A stretch of DNA of 64,000 nt from Pseudokineococcus marinus (GCF_037482405.1 NZ_JBBHZZ010000003.1:248001-312000), one strand, 5' to 3'; counted from the stretch's first letter, positions 16,272 through 24,773 are shown. The notes: generated from the sequence alone by a model not told the origin. Numbers and translations are program-made.

Positions 16272-16670
16272 GTGCCGCGCCGCTGGCCCCCGCTCGTCCT
16301 CGGGGCGGTGGGGGCCGCGTCGCTGGCCGCCGTCGCGCTGCGCGACCCGCACGTGCCGGGCAGCTGGGGCACCTGCCCCGTCCTGCTGCTCACCGGCCTG
16401 CCGTGCCCGGGCTGCGGCGGGCTCCGGGCCGTGTCCGACCTCCTCGCCGGTCAGCCGCTGGCGGCCCTCGGCAGCAACGCCCTCGCCGTCGCCCTCGTCG
16501 TCGGGGGAGCTCTCGTGTGGGCGGCCTGGACCGCGGCGGCCCTGCGTCGGCGGCCGCTGCGCCTGGTCGACGCCGTCACGGACCGGCGGGCCGTCCTCGG
16601 GGTGACCGCGCTGGCCGTCTTCACCGTCGTGCGATGGCTGCCCGGTGCCGGCGCTCTGCTCGGGCCCTGA
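16272..16670 (+). CDS. DUF2752 membrane protein
   Basis: 132 aa from a GTG at 16272. The DUF2752 signature is clear: CPVLLLTGLPCPGCGGLRA (three or four cysteines in a short loop), then a helix containing LLAGQPLAALGSNALAVALV, and a last hydrophobic stretch near the C-terminus. Cysteine-rich loops in this family have been suggested to bind metal or form disulphides; the function is not known. The exact start is uncertain because no strong ribosome binding site is visible. It lies 50 nt after the HGxxPAAW gene and probably shares its transcript. Confidence 0.78.
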   Translation: MPRRWPPLVLGAVGAASLAAVALRDPHVPGSWGTCPVLLLTGLPCPGCGGLRAVSDLLAGQPLAALGSNALAVALVVGGALVWAAWTAAALRRRPLRLVDAVTDRRAVLGVTALAVFTVVRWLPGAGALLGP

Positions 16671-16759
16671 GACGGCGCCTCGTCAGCGGGAGGCGTCCGC
16701 CCGTCCCCGCGGCGCCCGCCGCCGGGCGAGCCCCGCGACCGGCGTCCACCGCACCCCGC

Positions 16760-16801
16760 ACGACGGAGGGCCCGGACCAGACGGTCCGGGCCCTCCGTCG
16801 T
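16760..16801. terminator. Perfect 19-bp hairpin between convergent genes
   Basis: Positions 16760-16778 pair without mismatch with 16783-16801 around the loop AGAC. The stem core is GAGGGCCCGGACC. It lies between the DUF2752 gene (+) and the DUF4190 gene (-) and can serve both strands. No T-run follows, as is usual in this genome. Confidence 0.85.
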
Positions 16802-16852
16802 CGCCGACATCGGTGGGGGGAGCCGGGGCGGCCCGCCAGCTGACGAGGGGCC

Positions 16853-17425
16853 TCAGCCGAAGAGGTTCTCCGTCTGCTCCTGGATGCACTGCTGCTGCTC
16901 AGCGCCCGTGAGGCCCTCGCACTGCTGGGCGGCGTCTCCGATGAAGCTCAGGCCCACCGCGACGAGGATGACGCTGATGACGCCGAGGACGAGGGAGACG
17001 ATCGACAGCACCAGGCCGGTCGTCGCCACGCCGCCGTTCGTCGCCTCTCCGCGCTTCACGCGCCGGCGGGCGCCCACGCCGAGGACGATGCCGACGACGC
17101 CGATGACCACGGCCGGGATGCCGGCGAGGAAGATGCCGACGCAGACGGACAGCAGGGCGACGATGCCGACGACGAGCGCCGCGACGCCGAGGCCGTTGCG
17201 CGGCTCCTGGTGCGGCTCCCCGCCGTAGGGGGAGGCCGAGGCGTCGCCGCCGTAGCGGGCCGGCTCGCCGTACCCGCCGCTCGAGGGCCGGTCGTACGCG
17301 CTGCCGTCGCCGGAGGTCTGGCCGTAGCCGGGCGCGGCGTCGCCGTAGCCGGGCTGCTCCGGCGGGCGGTCGCCCGACGGCTCCTGGCCGTAGCGCGGCT
17401 GGTCGGGGTCGCTCGGGGTGCTCAC
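16853..17425 (-). CDS. DUF4190-type small membrane protein with Pro/Gly/Tyr-rich N-terminus
   Basis: 190 aa, GTG with an AGGAGG ribosome binding site 7 nt upstream. The first ~85 residues are low-complexity and rich in Pro, Gly, Tyr, Ser and Gln (YGQ, YGE and GYG repeats). Two hydrophobic segments follow (~88-112 and ~125-155), with the DUF4190 pattern NGLGVAALVVGIVALLSV and GIVLGVGARRRVKRGEATNG. A short extracytoplasmic tail carries two cysteines. Such proteins are common in actinobacteria, and no function is established. The gene is transcribed away from trpC. Confidence 0.75.
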   Translation of the reverse strand: MSTPSDPDQPRYGQEPSGDRPPEQPGYGDAAPGYGQTSGDGSAYDRPSSGGYGEPARYGGDASASPYGGEPHQEPRNGLGVAALVVGIVALLSVCVGIFLAGIPAVVIGVVGIVLGVGARRRVKRGEATNGGVATTGLVLSIVSLVLGVISVILVAVGLSFIGDAAQQCEGLTGAEQQQCIQEQTENLFG

Positions 17426-17699
17426 GTCTGGCCTCCTGGCTGGGCCCTCGGGGGCCCGTCGTCGGGGGTCGGCGGTCGGCCGGCTCGCCGCCGTCCTGCG
17501 GCGGTGCCCCGCCGCTCGGGGCGGTCGTCCGACGTTATCGGCGCTGCGCCCGCACCGCGCGGCGCGCGCGCCGGGGGACCCGCACGAGTGCTGCCGGTCC
17601 CCCGCACGAGCAGGACCGGACGCAGGGGGCACCCGACGGGGCCACGGCGGTCCCCGTCCGCGGCAGGGCGGGGGCGCGGGAGCGCGGCGGGCCACGCAC

Positions 17700-17705
17700 T
17701 AGAGT
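17700..17705 (+). promoter_or_regulatory. Possible -10 TAGAGT of the trpCBA-lgt operon
   Basis: TAGAGT is the best -10 match in the 17426-17879 gap and would give a leader of ~165 nt before trpC. Immediately after it, GTCCTGC (17704-17710) pairs with GCAGGAC (17714-17720). I looked for a tryptophan-rich leader peptide and found none. The other part of this gap is the upstream region of the divergent DUF4190 gene. Confidence 0.4.
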
Positions 17706-17879
17706 CCTGCGCGGCAGGACGGATCGACCCGACCGGCGCTCGGGCCGCGGCGCCCACCCTCCGGTGCAGCCACCACGGACCCGGTGGTGCACGCCGGAGC
17801 GGTGACGGCTCGCGGACCAGGACGGCGTCGGCCGAGGACGACCGGAGCAAGCACAGCGTCGAAGCGGAGGAGCCCTCAC

Positions 17880-18710
17880 GTGAGCGTGCTCGACGACATC
17901 CTCGCCGGGGTCCACGCCGACCTCGCCGGGCGGCAGGAGACCACCTCGCTCGACGAGCTGAAGGAGCGCGCGTCCCGCCGCCCCGGCGCCCTCGACGCCG
18001 TCGAGCGGCTGCGCCGGGTCGACGGCGACGAGGAGCGCGGCGCGGTGAAGGTCGTCGCCGAGGTGAAGCGCTCGAGCCCCAGCAAGGGGGCCCTGGCCGC
18101 GATCGGCGACCCGGCGGGCCTGGCGCGCGACTACGAGGCCGGGGGCGCCGCCGTCATCAGCGTCCTCACCGAGCGTCGCCGCTTCGGCGGCAGCCTGGAG
18201 GACCTCGACGCCGTGCGCGCGGCCGTGGACGTCCCGGTCCTGCGGAAGGACTTCGTGACGACCTCCTACCAGGTGTGGGAGGCTCGGGCCCACGGCGCGG
18301 ACGTCGTGCTGCTCATCGTCGCCGCCCTGGAGCAGCCCGCGCTCGTGTCCCTCGTGGAGCGGGTGCACTCCCTCGGGATGACGGCGCTCGTCGAGGTGCA
18401 CGACGTCGAGGAGGTCGCCCGGGCCGTCGACGCCGGCGCTCGGGTCATCGGGGTCAACGCGCGCGACCTGCGGACGCTGCACGTCGACCGCAGCACCTTC
18501 GCCGCCGTGCGCCCCGCGGTCCCGGCCGGCGTCGTCGTCGTCGCCGAGTCGGGCGTCCGGGGCTCCCACGACGTCTTCGACTACGCCCGCGCGGGCGCGG
18601 ACGCCGTGCTCGTCGGCGAGGCGCTCGTGACGGGCGGCGATCCCCGCGCCGCGGTGGCGGACCTCGTCGCCGCCGGCAACCACCCCTCGACCAGGGCAGG
18701 ACGCGCATGA
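17880..18710 (+). CDS. trpC: Indole-3-glycerol phosphate synthase
   Basis: 276 aa, GTG with GGAGGAG ~9 nt upstream. Ring-closes carboxyphenylaminodeoxyribulose phosphate to indole-3-glycerol phosphate. Motifs along the TIM barrel include VVAEVKRSSPSKGAL (catalytic Glu and Lys), ISVLTERRRFGGS, VLRKDFVTTSYQVWEARAHGAD, VEVHDVEE, GVNARDLRTLHVD and VAESGVRG. It is the monofunctional form without a fused PRA isomerase. An in-frame extension to 17784 exists but lacks family similarity and a ribosome binding site. It overlaps trpB by 4 nt. Confidence 0.96.
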   Translation: MSVLDDILAGVHADLAGRQETTSLDELKERASRRPGALDAVERLRRVDGDEERGAVKVVAEVKRSSPSKGALAAIGDPAGLARDYEAGGAAVISVLTERRRFGGSLEDLDAVRAAVDVPVLRKDFVTTSYQVWEARAHGADVVLLIVAALEQPALVSLVERVHSLGMTALVEVHDVEEVARAVDAGARVIGVNARDLRTLHVDRSTFAAVRPAVPAGVVVVAESGVRGSHDVFDYARAGADAVLVGEALVTGGDPRAAVADLVAAGNHPSTRAGRA

Positions 18711-20164
18711 GCACGAGCACACCGCCCCGCGCGGGCACGGCCACCGGGCTCCCGGACGGCGCGGCCCTCTCGAGCGCCTCGGGACCCTACTTCGGCGAGT
18801 TCGGCGGGCGCTTCGTGCCCGAGGCGCTCGTCGCGGCGCTCGACGAGCTCGACGCGGCCTTCACGCAGGCGTGGGCCGACCCCTCGTTCCGGGCCGAGCT
18901 CGACGAGCTGCACCGGACCTACACGGGGCGGCCGAGCATCCTCACCGAGGCGCCGCGCTTCGCCGCCCACGCGGGTGGGGCGAGGGTCTTCCTCAAGCGC
19001 GAGGACCTCAACCACACGGGCTCGCACAAGATCAACAACGTGCTCGGCCAGGCGCTGCTCACCAAGCGCATGGGCAAGAAGCGCGTCATCGCCGAGACGG
19101 GCGCGGGCCAGCACGGCGTCGCGTCGGCGACGGCGGCGGCGCTGCTCGACCTCGAGTGCGTCGTCTACATGGGCGAGCGCGACACCGAGCGCCAGGCGCT
19201 CAACGTGGCGCGGATGCGGCTCCTCGGGGCCGAGGTCGTGCCGGTGCGCACCGGCTCGCGCACCCTCAAGGACGCCCTCAACGAGGCGATGCGCGACTGG
19301 GTCGCCAACGTCGACGACACCCACTACCTGCTGGGCACGGTCGCCGGCCCGCACCCCTTCCCGACGATGGTGCGCGAGCTGCACCGCGTCATCGGCGAGG
19401 AGGCGCGGACGCAGGTTCTCGAGCGCGTCGGCCGCCTCCCGGACGTCGTCGTCGCCTGCGTGGGCGGCGGCTCGAACGCCATGGGCATCTTCCACGCCTT
19501 CCTCGACGACGCCGAGGTCGCGCTCCTGGGCCTCGAGGCGGGCGGCGACGGCGTCGCGACGGGCCGGCACGCCTCGTCCATCACGGGCGGGGCGCCGGGC
19601 GTCCTCCACGGCGCCCGCTCGATGCTCCTGCAGGACGACGACGGGCAGACGGTCGAGTCCCACTCGATCAGCGCGGGGCTGGACTACCCGGGCGTCGGCC
19701 CGGAGCACGCGTGGCTGGCCGCCACCGGCCGGGCGCAGTACCGCCCGGTCACCGACGACGAGGCGATGCAGGCCATGCGCCTGCTGTGCCGCACGGAGGG
19801 CATCATCCCCGCCATCGAGACGGCGCACGCGCTCGCCGGTGCGCTGGAGGAGGGCCGCCGGCTCGGGCCGGACGGCGTCGTCCTCGTCAACCTGTCCGGG
19901 CGCGGCGACAAGGACGTCGACACCGCCGCCCGCTGGTTCGACCTCGTCAGCGACGAGGACCTCGTCGCGACCGAGGACGTGCGCACCGACCGCGCCGACG
20001 AGGGGGTGCACGCCGGACCCGACGTCGTCGCCGGCGGCGACCCGCGCGACGAGGGCGTGCCGGAGCAGGGGCCCGGCTCGAGGACCGACCGCGGCGACGC
20101 CCCGGTCGACGGCTCGGCCGACGGCGGGGCCGAGGCCCCCACCGACGCCCGGGGCGACCGGTGA
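18707..20164 (+). CDS. trpB: Tryptophan synthase beta chain with long acidic tail
   Basis: 485 aa, ATG overlapping the trpC stop. Condenses indole and serine to tryptophan with pyridoxal phosphate. The PLP lysine is K108 in HTGSHKINN. GERDTERQALNVARM, the Gly-rich phosphate loop CVGGGSNAMG and the C-terminal LSGRGDKD are present. The enzyme proper ends near residue 415. The last ~65 residues are hydrophilic, rich in Asp, Gly and Ala, and not part of the known fold. It overlaps trpA by 4 nt, so the two subunits are translated together. Confidence 0.96.
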   Translation: MSTSTPPRAGTATGLPDGAALSSASGPYFGEFGGRFVPEALVAALDELDAAFTQAWADPSFRAELDELHRTYTGRPSILTEAPRFAAHAGGARVFLKREDLNHTGSHKINNVLGQALLTKRMGKKRVIAETGAGQHGVASATAAALLDLECVVYMGERDTERQALNVARMRLLGAEVVPVRTGSRTLKDALNEAMRDWVANVDDTHYLLGTVAGPHPFPTMVRELHRVIGEEARTQVLERVGRLPDVVVACVGGGSNAMGIFHAFLDDAEVALLGLEAGGDGVATGRHASSITGGAPGVLHGARSMLLQDDDGQTVESHSISAGLDYPGVGPEHAWLAATGRAQYRPVTDDEAMQAMRLLCRTEGIIPAIETAHALAGALEEGRRLGPDGVVLVNLSGRGDKDVDTAARWFDLVSDEDLVATEDVRTDRADEGVHAGPDVVAGGDPRDEGVPEQGPGSRTDRGDAPVDGSADGGAEAPTDARGDR

Positions 20165-20982
20165 CCGCCGCCGTGACGGCGCCCGGCGCGGCCGGGACGG
20201 GGTCGAGCCGCACCGGGGCCGCCATCGACGCCGCGCGCGAGCGGGGCGGGGCGGCCCTCGTGGGCTACCTGCCCGTGGGCTTCCCGGACCTGGCGACCTC
20301 GGTGGAGGCTGCGCGGGCGATGGTCGCGGAGGGCGTGGACGTCGTCGAGCTCGGGCTGCCGTACTCCGACCCGGTCATGGACGGGCCCGTCATCCAGGCG
20401 GCCGCCCAGGCCGCCCTGGAGGGGGGCTTACGGGTGCGGGACGTCCTCACCGCCGTCGAGCAGGTGGCGGCCACGGGCGCCGCCGTCCTCGTCATGACCT
20501 ACTGGAACCCCGTGGTGCGCTACGGCGTCGACGCGTGGGCGCGCGACCTGGCCGCGGCCGGGGGAGCGGGGCTCATCACGCCCGACCTCATCCCCGACGA
20601 GGGGCAGGACTGGCTCGAGGCCTCCGCCGCGGCGGACCTCGACCGCGTCTTCCTCGTCGCGCCGTCGTCGACGCCGCAGCGCCTCGCCAGCACGGCGGCG
20701 GCCTGCCGCGGCTTCGTGTACGCGGCCTCGACCATGGGCGTCACGGGCGTGCGCGCCTCGGTCGGCGGTGACGCCGAGCGCCTCGTGCGGGACACCCGCG
20801 CGGCGGGCGCCGAGCGCGTGTGCGTCGGCCTCGGGGTCTCGACGGCGGACCAGGCCGCCGAGGTGGCCGGGTTCGCGGACGGCGTCATCGTCGGGTCGGC
20901 GCTCGTGCGCGCCCTCGGCGAGGGCGGTGTCCGCTCGGTGGGCGCGGTCGCCGCCGACCTGGCGGCGGGGGTCCGCCGGTGA
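20161..20982 (+). CDS. trpA: Tryptophan synthase alpha chain
   Basis: 273 aa, GTG overlapping the trpB stop. Cleaves indole-3-glycerol phosphate to indole and glyceraldehyde 3-phosphate and channels indole to TrpB. The TIM barrel carries the catalytic glutamate in VVELGLPYSDPVMDGPVIQ, the second acid in YSDP, VLVMTYWNPVVRYG, GLITPDLIPDE, the phosphate-binding YAASTMGVTGVR, and GLGVSTADQ with ADGVIVGSALV. Length is normal. It overlaps lgt by 4 nt. Confidence 0.96.
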   Translation: MTAAVTAPGAAGTGSSRTGAAIDAARERGGAALVGYLPVGFPDLATSVEAARAMVAEGVDVVELGLPYSDPVMDGPVIQAAAQAALEGGLRVRDVLTAVEQVAATGAAVLVMTYWNPVVRYGVDAWARDLAAAGGAGLITPDLIPDEGQDWLEASAAADLDRVFLVAPSSTPQRLASTAAACRGFVYAASTMGVTGVRASVGGDAERLVRDTRAAGAERVCVGLGVSTADQAAEVAGFADGVIVGSALVRALGEGGVRSVGAVAADLAAGVRR

Positions 20983-22025
20983 CGGGCACGGCCCTGGCCG
21001 GGGGCAGCCTCGCGTCGGCGGTGCTCACGGCGATCCCGAGCCCCTCCCAGGGCGTGTGGCACCTGGGCCCCGTCCCGATCCGCGCCTACGCGCTCGCGAT
21101 CATCCTCGGCATCGTGCTCGGCGTCGTCATCGGCGAGAAGCGCCTGCGCGCGCGCGGCGGTCCGCCCGGGGCGGTCGTGGACATCGCGGTGTGGGCGGTG
21201 CCCTTCGGCATCGTCGGCGCCCGGATCTACCACGTGCTCTCCTCGCCGGACGCCTACTTCGGTGAGGGCGGCGACCTCGTGCGCGCCCTCTACGTCTGGG
21301 AGGGCGGCCTCGGCATCTGGGGCGCCATCGCAGGCGGCTTCGTCGGGGCCCTCGTGGCCATCCGGCAGCTGGGCCTGCGGCTCGGCGTCGTCGCGGACGC
21401 GCTCGCGCCGGGCCTCCTCGTGGCCCAGGCGGTGGGGCGCTTCGGCAACTACTTCAACCAGGAGCTCTTCGGCCGCCCGACCGACCTGCCCTGGGGCCTC
21501 GAGATCGACCCGGCCAACCGGCCCGCCGAGTACGCCGACGCCGCCACCTTCCACCCGACCTTCCTCTACGAGTCGCTGTGGTGCCTGGTGGCCGCGGGGC
21601 TGCTCCTGCTCCTGGAGCGGCGCCTCAAGCTGGGGCACGGCCGCGTCTTCCTCACCTACGTCCTGCTGTACGTCGTCGGCCGCGGCTTCATCGAGACGCT
21701 GCGCGTCGACCAGGCGGAGGTCGTCGGGGGGCTCCGGCTCAACGTCTGGACGTCCGTCGTCGTCGGTCTCCTCGCCGTCCTCGGGCTGCTCGTCAGCTCG
21801 CTCCGGCACCCCGGGCGCGAGGCGACCGCGCTGCGCGACCCGGCGCCCGCCGAGGCGTCCGCCGCGGCCGAGACGGAGGCCCTCGACGCAGGAGCCGAGC
21901 CCGAGGACGCCGCCGCCGAGGGAGAGCGGGCTGCGGCCCGCGCCCGGGCCAGCGCGTCCGGCGCCTCCGAGGACGACGCGGCCTCCGGGGCGGACGACGT
22001 CGCGGGGCGCGACCGGCGCGAGTGA
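20979..22025 (+). CDS. lgt: Prolipoprotein diacylglyceryl transferase
   Basis: 348 aa, GTG overlapping the trpA stop. Membrane enzyme that transfers diacylglycerol from phosphatidylglycerol to the lipobox cysteine of prolipoproteins, such as the LivJ-type protein at 33979. Seven hydrophobic helices are visible. The Lgt signature GRFGNYFNQELFGRPTDLPW (~160-180) and FHPTFLYESLW are intact, as is the conserved RAYALAIILG near the N-terminus. The last ~75 residues are a cytoplasmic, acidic Ala/Glu-rich tail typical of actinobacterial Lgt. It is the last gene of the trpCBA-lgt operon. Confidence 0.95.
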   Translation: MTGTALAGGSLASAVLTAIPSPSQGVWHLGPVPIRAYALAIILGIVLGVVIGEKRLRARGGPPGAVVDIAVWAVPFGIVGARIYHVLSSPDAYFGEGGDLVRALYVWEGGLGIWGAIAGGFVGALVAIRQLGLRLGVVADALAPGLLVAQAVGRFGNYFNQELFGRPTDLPWGLEIDPANRPAEYADAATFHPTFLYESLWCLVAAGLLLLLERRLKLGHGRVFLTYVLLYVVGRGFIETLRVDQAEVVGGLRLNVWTSVVVGLLAVLGLLVSSLRHPGREATALRDPAPAEASAAAETEALDAGAEPEDAAAEGERAAARARASASGASEDDAASGADDVAGRDRRE

Positions 22026-22175
22026 GCCCCCGGCCCACGGGTCGGGCGCGCACGCGGCGGTCGCGGCCGACGTAGCGCCCGGCCTCCGGTGCCTGGAAGG
22101 CCGCCGGCCCGAGTCCGCCCGTAGGACGAGTTCGAGATGGGGCGAGCCGACGGGGCGGCACGGCGGTCGGGTGGC

Positions 22176-22198
22176 CGGGCGCTCCCCGCGAGCGCCCG
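22176..22198. terminator. Hairpin between lgt and the HNH gene
   Basis: CGGGCGCTC (22176-22184) pairs perfectly with GAGCGCCCG (22190-22198) around a 5-nt loop, in the 22026-22248 gap between convergent genes. Nothing else in that gap is recognisable. Confidence 0.5.
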
Positions 22199-22248
22199 AG
22201 CGCCCGAGCGTGGTCCGGCGGGCCGCGCCCGACCCGCCGACCGGGTCG

Positions 22249-24492
22249 TCACCACGGCGGTGGCTGGTCGTCACCCCACCCGGCTGCTCGGTCAGCCGGA
22301 GGCGTCGGGTCGCCGTCGGGGCGACCGTCACCCGCATCTCCACCCTCGTCGTGCAGGGCGTCGTGCCGCTGGAGCTGAGCCTCGGCGTGCTGCCGTGCGA
22401 GCTCGGCGTGCACCCGGTCGAGGTCGTGGGCGGCGCTGTCGCGGGTGGGGTAGCGGGGTCCGCCGAAGAGGTGGTCCTCCAGTGCGGCGGCGGCGTCCGT
22501 CTGCGCCCCGACGCCATCGGTGGCGCGGGGTGCTGGTCGGGGCAGCAGCGGTTGGGCGGGCACGTGGACGGTCTGGCCGAGCGGGGTGGTCCAGGTCAGG
22601 CCGGGGTCGCGGGCGTCGTCGGTCATGGGGGCGGCTGTCCATCCGTGGTGGTGCTTGGCGAGGTGGTGGCGGCGGCACAGGACGTCGAGGTTGCACGGGC
22701 AGGTCGGCCCGCCGGTGGCGTGGGGGACGCGGTGGTCGAGGTCGCAGCGGGTCGCGGGCGTGCGGCAGCCGGGGGCCTGGCAGCGGGGTGAGCGGGTGCG
22801 CACCCAGCGGTCGCAGGCGTCGGTGGGCGCGTAGGGGCCGGGCCCGCCCGCGGCGGCGGCGTAGGAGCAGCCGGGGCGTCGGGCGGCGTGGCGCAGCGAG
22901 GTGTGCCTCGAGGTCGGTGAGGGGCCCGTCACCGGCCCCGGCGGAGACAGCGGCGGCGCTGCGGCTGCGGCAGTCATGTCAGGTGCCGGGGATGTCGTTG
23001 GCGACGGTGGGCGGTCGTCGGGGGTGTCGACGCGCACGGTGATCGCCGCTCTGGGGCCGCGTCGGGCGGGTGTGGTCCGGGGGCGCCCCCGCGGTGGGTC
23101 GGGCGGCGCTGTCGTCGAAGACCCCGCCGTCGTGGTGGCGGCGGTGGTGGTGGGGTCGAGGGCCTGGAGGTGGCCGTCGAGGCCGACGAGGTGGCCGGTG
23201 AGCGGTGCGGTCAGGGCGCGGCGGAAGCGGTGCCCGGCGGCGAGGAGCTCGGCCACGGCCCCGGTCGGGACGGGTCCGAGGGTGGGGTGCTGGGCGGGGT
23301 CGTCGTCCAGGCCGAGGAGGCTGGTCAGGGCGACGGTGACCTGCGGGCCGTGCGGGCTGCGCGCCCGCGCTACACCCGTCGTCGCGGCCGGAGCCGTCCT
23401 CGCACTGGCGTTCACGTCCGCGCGGGCGGAAGCACCGGCGCCAGCACTGGTGGGCAGGTCGGTGGTGAGGTCGGTGGTGGTGGCGAGGTCGACGAGGGCG
23501 TCGAAGCGGCGCGCGTCGATGCCTCGCCGGTCCGGCAACCCCGTCCCACGGTCGCTCAGGGCGAGGGGGTCCAGGCCGGCGGACGTCGCGGCGTGCGGGT
23601 CGACCCGCCCGTGCTCGCCGGCCCGTGCCCGGGCGGTGGTGGTCAGCCGCTCGAAGACGCAGGCCAGGTCCAGCACCGGGCCCGTCGCGACCAGCTGGGC
23701 CATCCCGTCGTCCACCGGGAACAGGCGCACCCCGCGGGCGCAGGTCGCCCGCCGCACCCGCCGGCGCACCGCCTCGGGGTCGGTCGTGGCGACCAGGTGA
23801 CGCACCCGCGCCCGCAGCGCCGGGGCCGTCAACGGGCCCAGGTCGCCGGCCAGGGCCGCGTCGACCTTCGCCGCGTGCGCCGGGGACAAGCCCACGGTCT
23901 CCTCGGCGACCAGCCGGGAGCGCTGCGGGTCGATCCGCCCCGTCTCCAGCGCGGCCAGCGTGACCGGCAGCCGGGTCGTGACCGCGAGGGCCTCGGCGAC
24001 CAGGTCCTGCGCCCGCCGCAGCGGCACGACCAGCGCGACCGCCAGCTCGCCCGCGGCGGCCTCGAACGCCAGGCCCGCGTCCCGCCCCGACCCCGGACCC
24101 GAGGTCTCGGCCAGCGTCGCCACACCGACCGCTCCCGCTCGGCCGGCACCAGCGCCCTCACCGGTGCTGTCGCCGCCGTCGGTCACCGGCGCCGCCGGGC
24201 CACCCGACACCGAGACCTCGTCCACCAGTGCGGCGACCTGCCGCAGCAGCCCCGCCCACGCCCTCGACCGCGCCGCCTCCAGCGCGACGACCGCCTGCAC
24301 CCGACCCAGCGCCCCGGCCCGCACCGCTGACCTCACCCGACCGACCTCGCCGACCAGCTCGACGACACCGCCGTCCTCGCCCGCGGCAGCACCGGTCACG
24401 TCAGGGGAGCCCGCGCCCCGACCGGCGCGCGGTGAGGCCGACGGCGGGACGGCGTCGTCCTCCTCATCCCCGCCCACGCCCGTCTCGAACAC
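22249..24492 (-). CDS. DUF222/13E12-family HNH endonuclease, unusually large
   Basis: 747 aa, GTG at 24492. The start was chosen because a TAGCCT hexamer lies exactly 7 nt upstream; the reading from 24609 would start above it. The N-terminal ~400 residues contain the DUF222 helical region (ALETGRIDPQRSRLVAEETV, LRARVRHLVATTDPEAVRRR). The C-terminal HNH nuclease motif reads CQAPGCRTPATRCDLDHRVP, then HATGG, then CNLDVLCRRHHLAKHHHGW (~560-620), with zinc-ligand cysteines and the catalytic His. Low-complexity Thr/Ala/Pro insertions make it longer than the usual 400-550 aa. Members of this family (13E12 in mycobacteria) are DNA-damage-induced in some species. The biological target is unknown. Confidence 0.85.
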   Translation of the reverse strand: MFETGVGGDEEDDAVPPSASPRAGRGAGSPDVTGAAAGEDGGVVELVGEVGRVRSAVRAGALGRVQAVVALEAARSRAWAGLLRQVAALVDEVSVSGGPAAPVTDGGDSTGEGAGAGRAGAVGVATLAETSGPGSGRDAGLAFEAAAGELAVALVVPLRRAQDLVAEALAVTTRLPVTLAALETGRIDPQRSRLVAEETVGLSPAHAAKVDAALAGDLGPLTAPALRARVRHLVATTDPEAVRRRVRRATCARGVRLFPVDDGMAQLVATGPVLDLACVFERLTTTARARAGEHGRVDPHAATSAGLDPLALSDRGTGLPDRRGIDARRFDALVDLATTTDLTTDLPTSAGAGASARADVNASARTAPAATTGVARARSPHGPQVTVALTSLLGLDDDPAQHPTLGPVPTGAVAELLAAGHRFRRALTAPLTGHLVGLDGHLQALDPTTTAATTTAGSSTTAPPDPPRGRPRTTPARRGPRAAITVRVDTPDDRPPSPTTSPAPDMTAAAAAPPLSPPGPVTGPSPTSRHTSLRHAARRPGCSYAAAAGGPGPYAPTDACDRWVRTRSPRCQAPGCRTPATRCDLDHRVPHATGGPTCPCNLDVLCRRHHLAKHHHGWTAAPMTDDARDPGLTWTTPLGQTVHVPAQPLLPRPAPRATDGVGAQTDAAAALEDHLFGGPRYPTRDSAAHDLDRVHAELARQHAEAQLQRHDALHDEGGDAGDGRPDGDPTPPADRAAGWGDDQPPPW

Positions 24493-24499
24493 GCGTACG

Positions 24500-24522
24500 A
24501 GGCTAGGGGCGGGATCCGACGA
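24500..24522 (-). promoter_or_regulatory. PafBC-like DNA-damage promoter of the HNH gene
   Basis: Read on the minus strand, tCGTCGGat (24522-24514) is followed by exactly 8 nt and TAGCCT (24505-24500), then 7 nt to the GTG. Compared with the RecA-independent promoter consensus tTGTCRgtg-N8-TAnnnT, it matches 6 of 9 upstream positions, the spacing and the -10 pattern. The main deviation is C for T at the second position, as in polA and uvrC here. Confidence 0.5.
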
Positions 24523-24612
24523 CGCCCCCACGACCCCGCCGCCTGTGGACGACGCCCCGCTCCACCGACCTGTGCGCGGCCGCCGGACACCGCCGTCGAC
24601 GCGGCTCACGAC

Positions 24613-24665
24613 GCCGGCCTCCGTGGTTCCACGCGGTCGGCGGCCGGCCTCCGTGGCTCCGCGCG
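24613..24665. repeat. Two imperfect 23-bp direct repeats
   Basis: 24613-24635 and 24643-24665 share GCCGGCCTCCGTGG followed by a diverged 9-nt end, at 30-bp spacing, between the HNH gene and gltB. Only two units are present and no function is evident. Confidence 0.6.
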
Positions 24666-24735
24666 CCCGGCGCCGGCGTCCGGGCCTCTCCCCGCGACGT
24701 CGGTCGACGACCGAGTGGGCCGGCCCGGCCCCGGC

Positions 24736-24773
24736 ATCACGTCGCGATCACGTCATGGTCACGACCCGGTCAC
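24736..24773 (+). promoter_or_regulatory. GlnR-like operator: four TCAC half-sites at 11-bp spacing upstream of gltB
   Basis: ATCAC at 24736, ATCAC at 24747, GTCAC at 24758 and GTCAC at 24769 are each separated by exactly 6 nt. GlnR operators in actinobacteria consist of GTnAC and GaAAC half-sites repeated with 6-nt spacers, so spacing and the GTnAC half-site agree, while GaAAC is not seen. It lies ~60 bp upstream of the candidate gltB -10 box, a position suited to activation. The regulator could also be another direct-repeat binder. Confidence 0.55.

Noticed and set aside
17764..17805. Possible leader peptide before trpC (13 codons with one Trp) next to a small hairpin
   Set aside because: A single Trp codon, no Trp run, and no terminator/antiterminator pair that I could draw. 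Not enough for attenuation.
22249..24665. HNH gene plus flanking repeats considered as a mobile intron or homing element
   Set aside because: The direct repeats (24613-24665) lie on one side only, there is no group I/II intron structure, and the neighbouring genes are intact. A stand-alone chromosomal DUF222 gene fits better.
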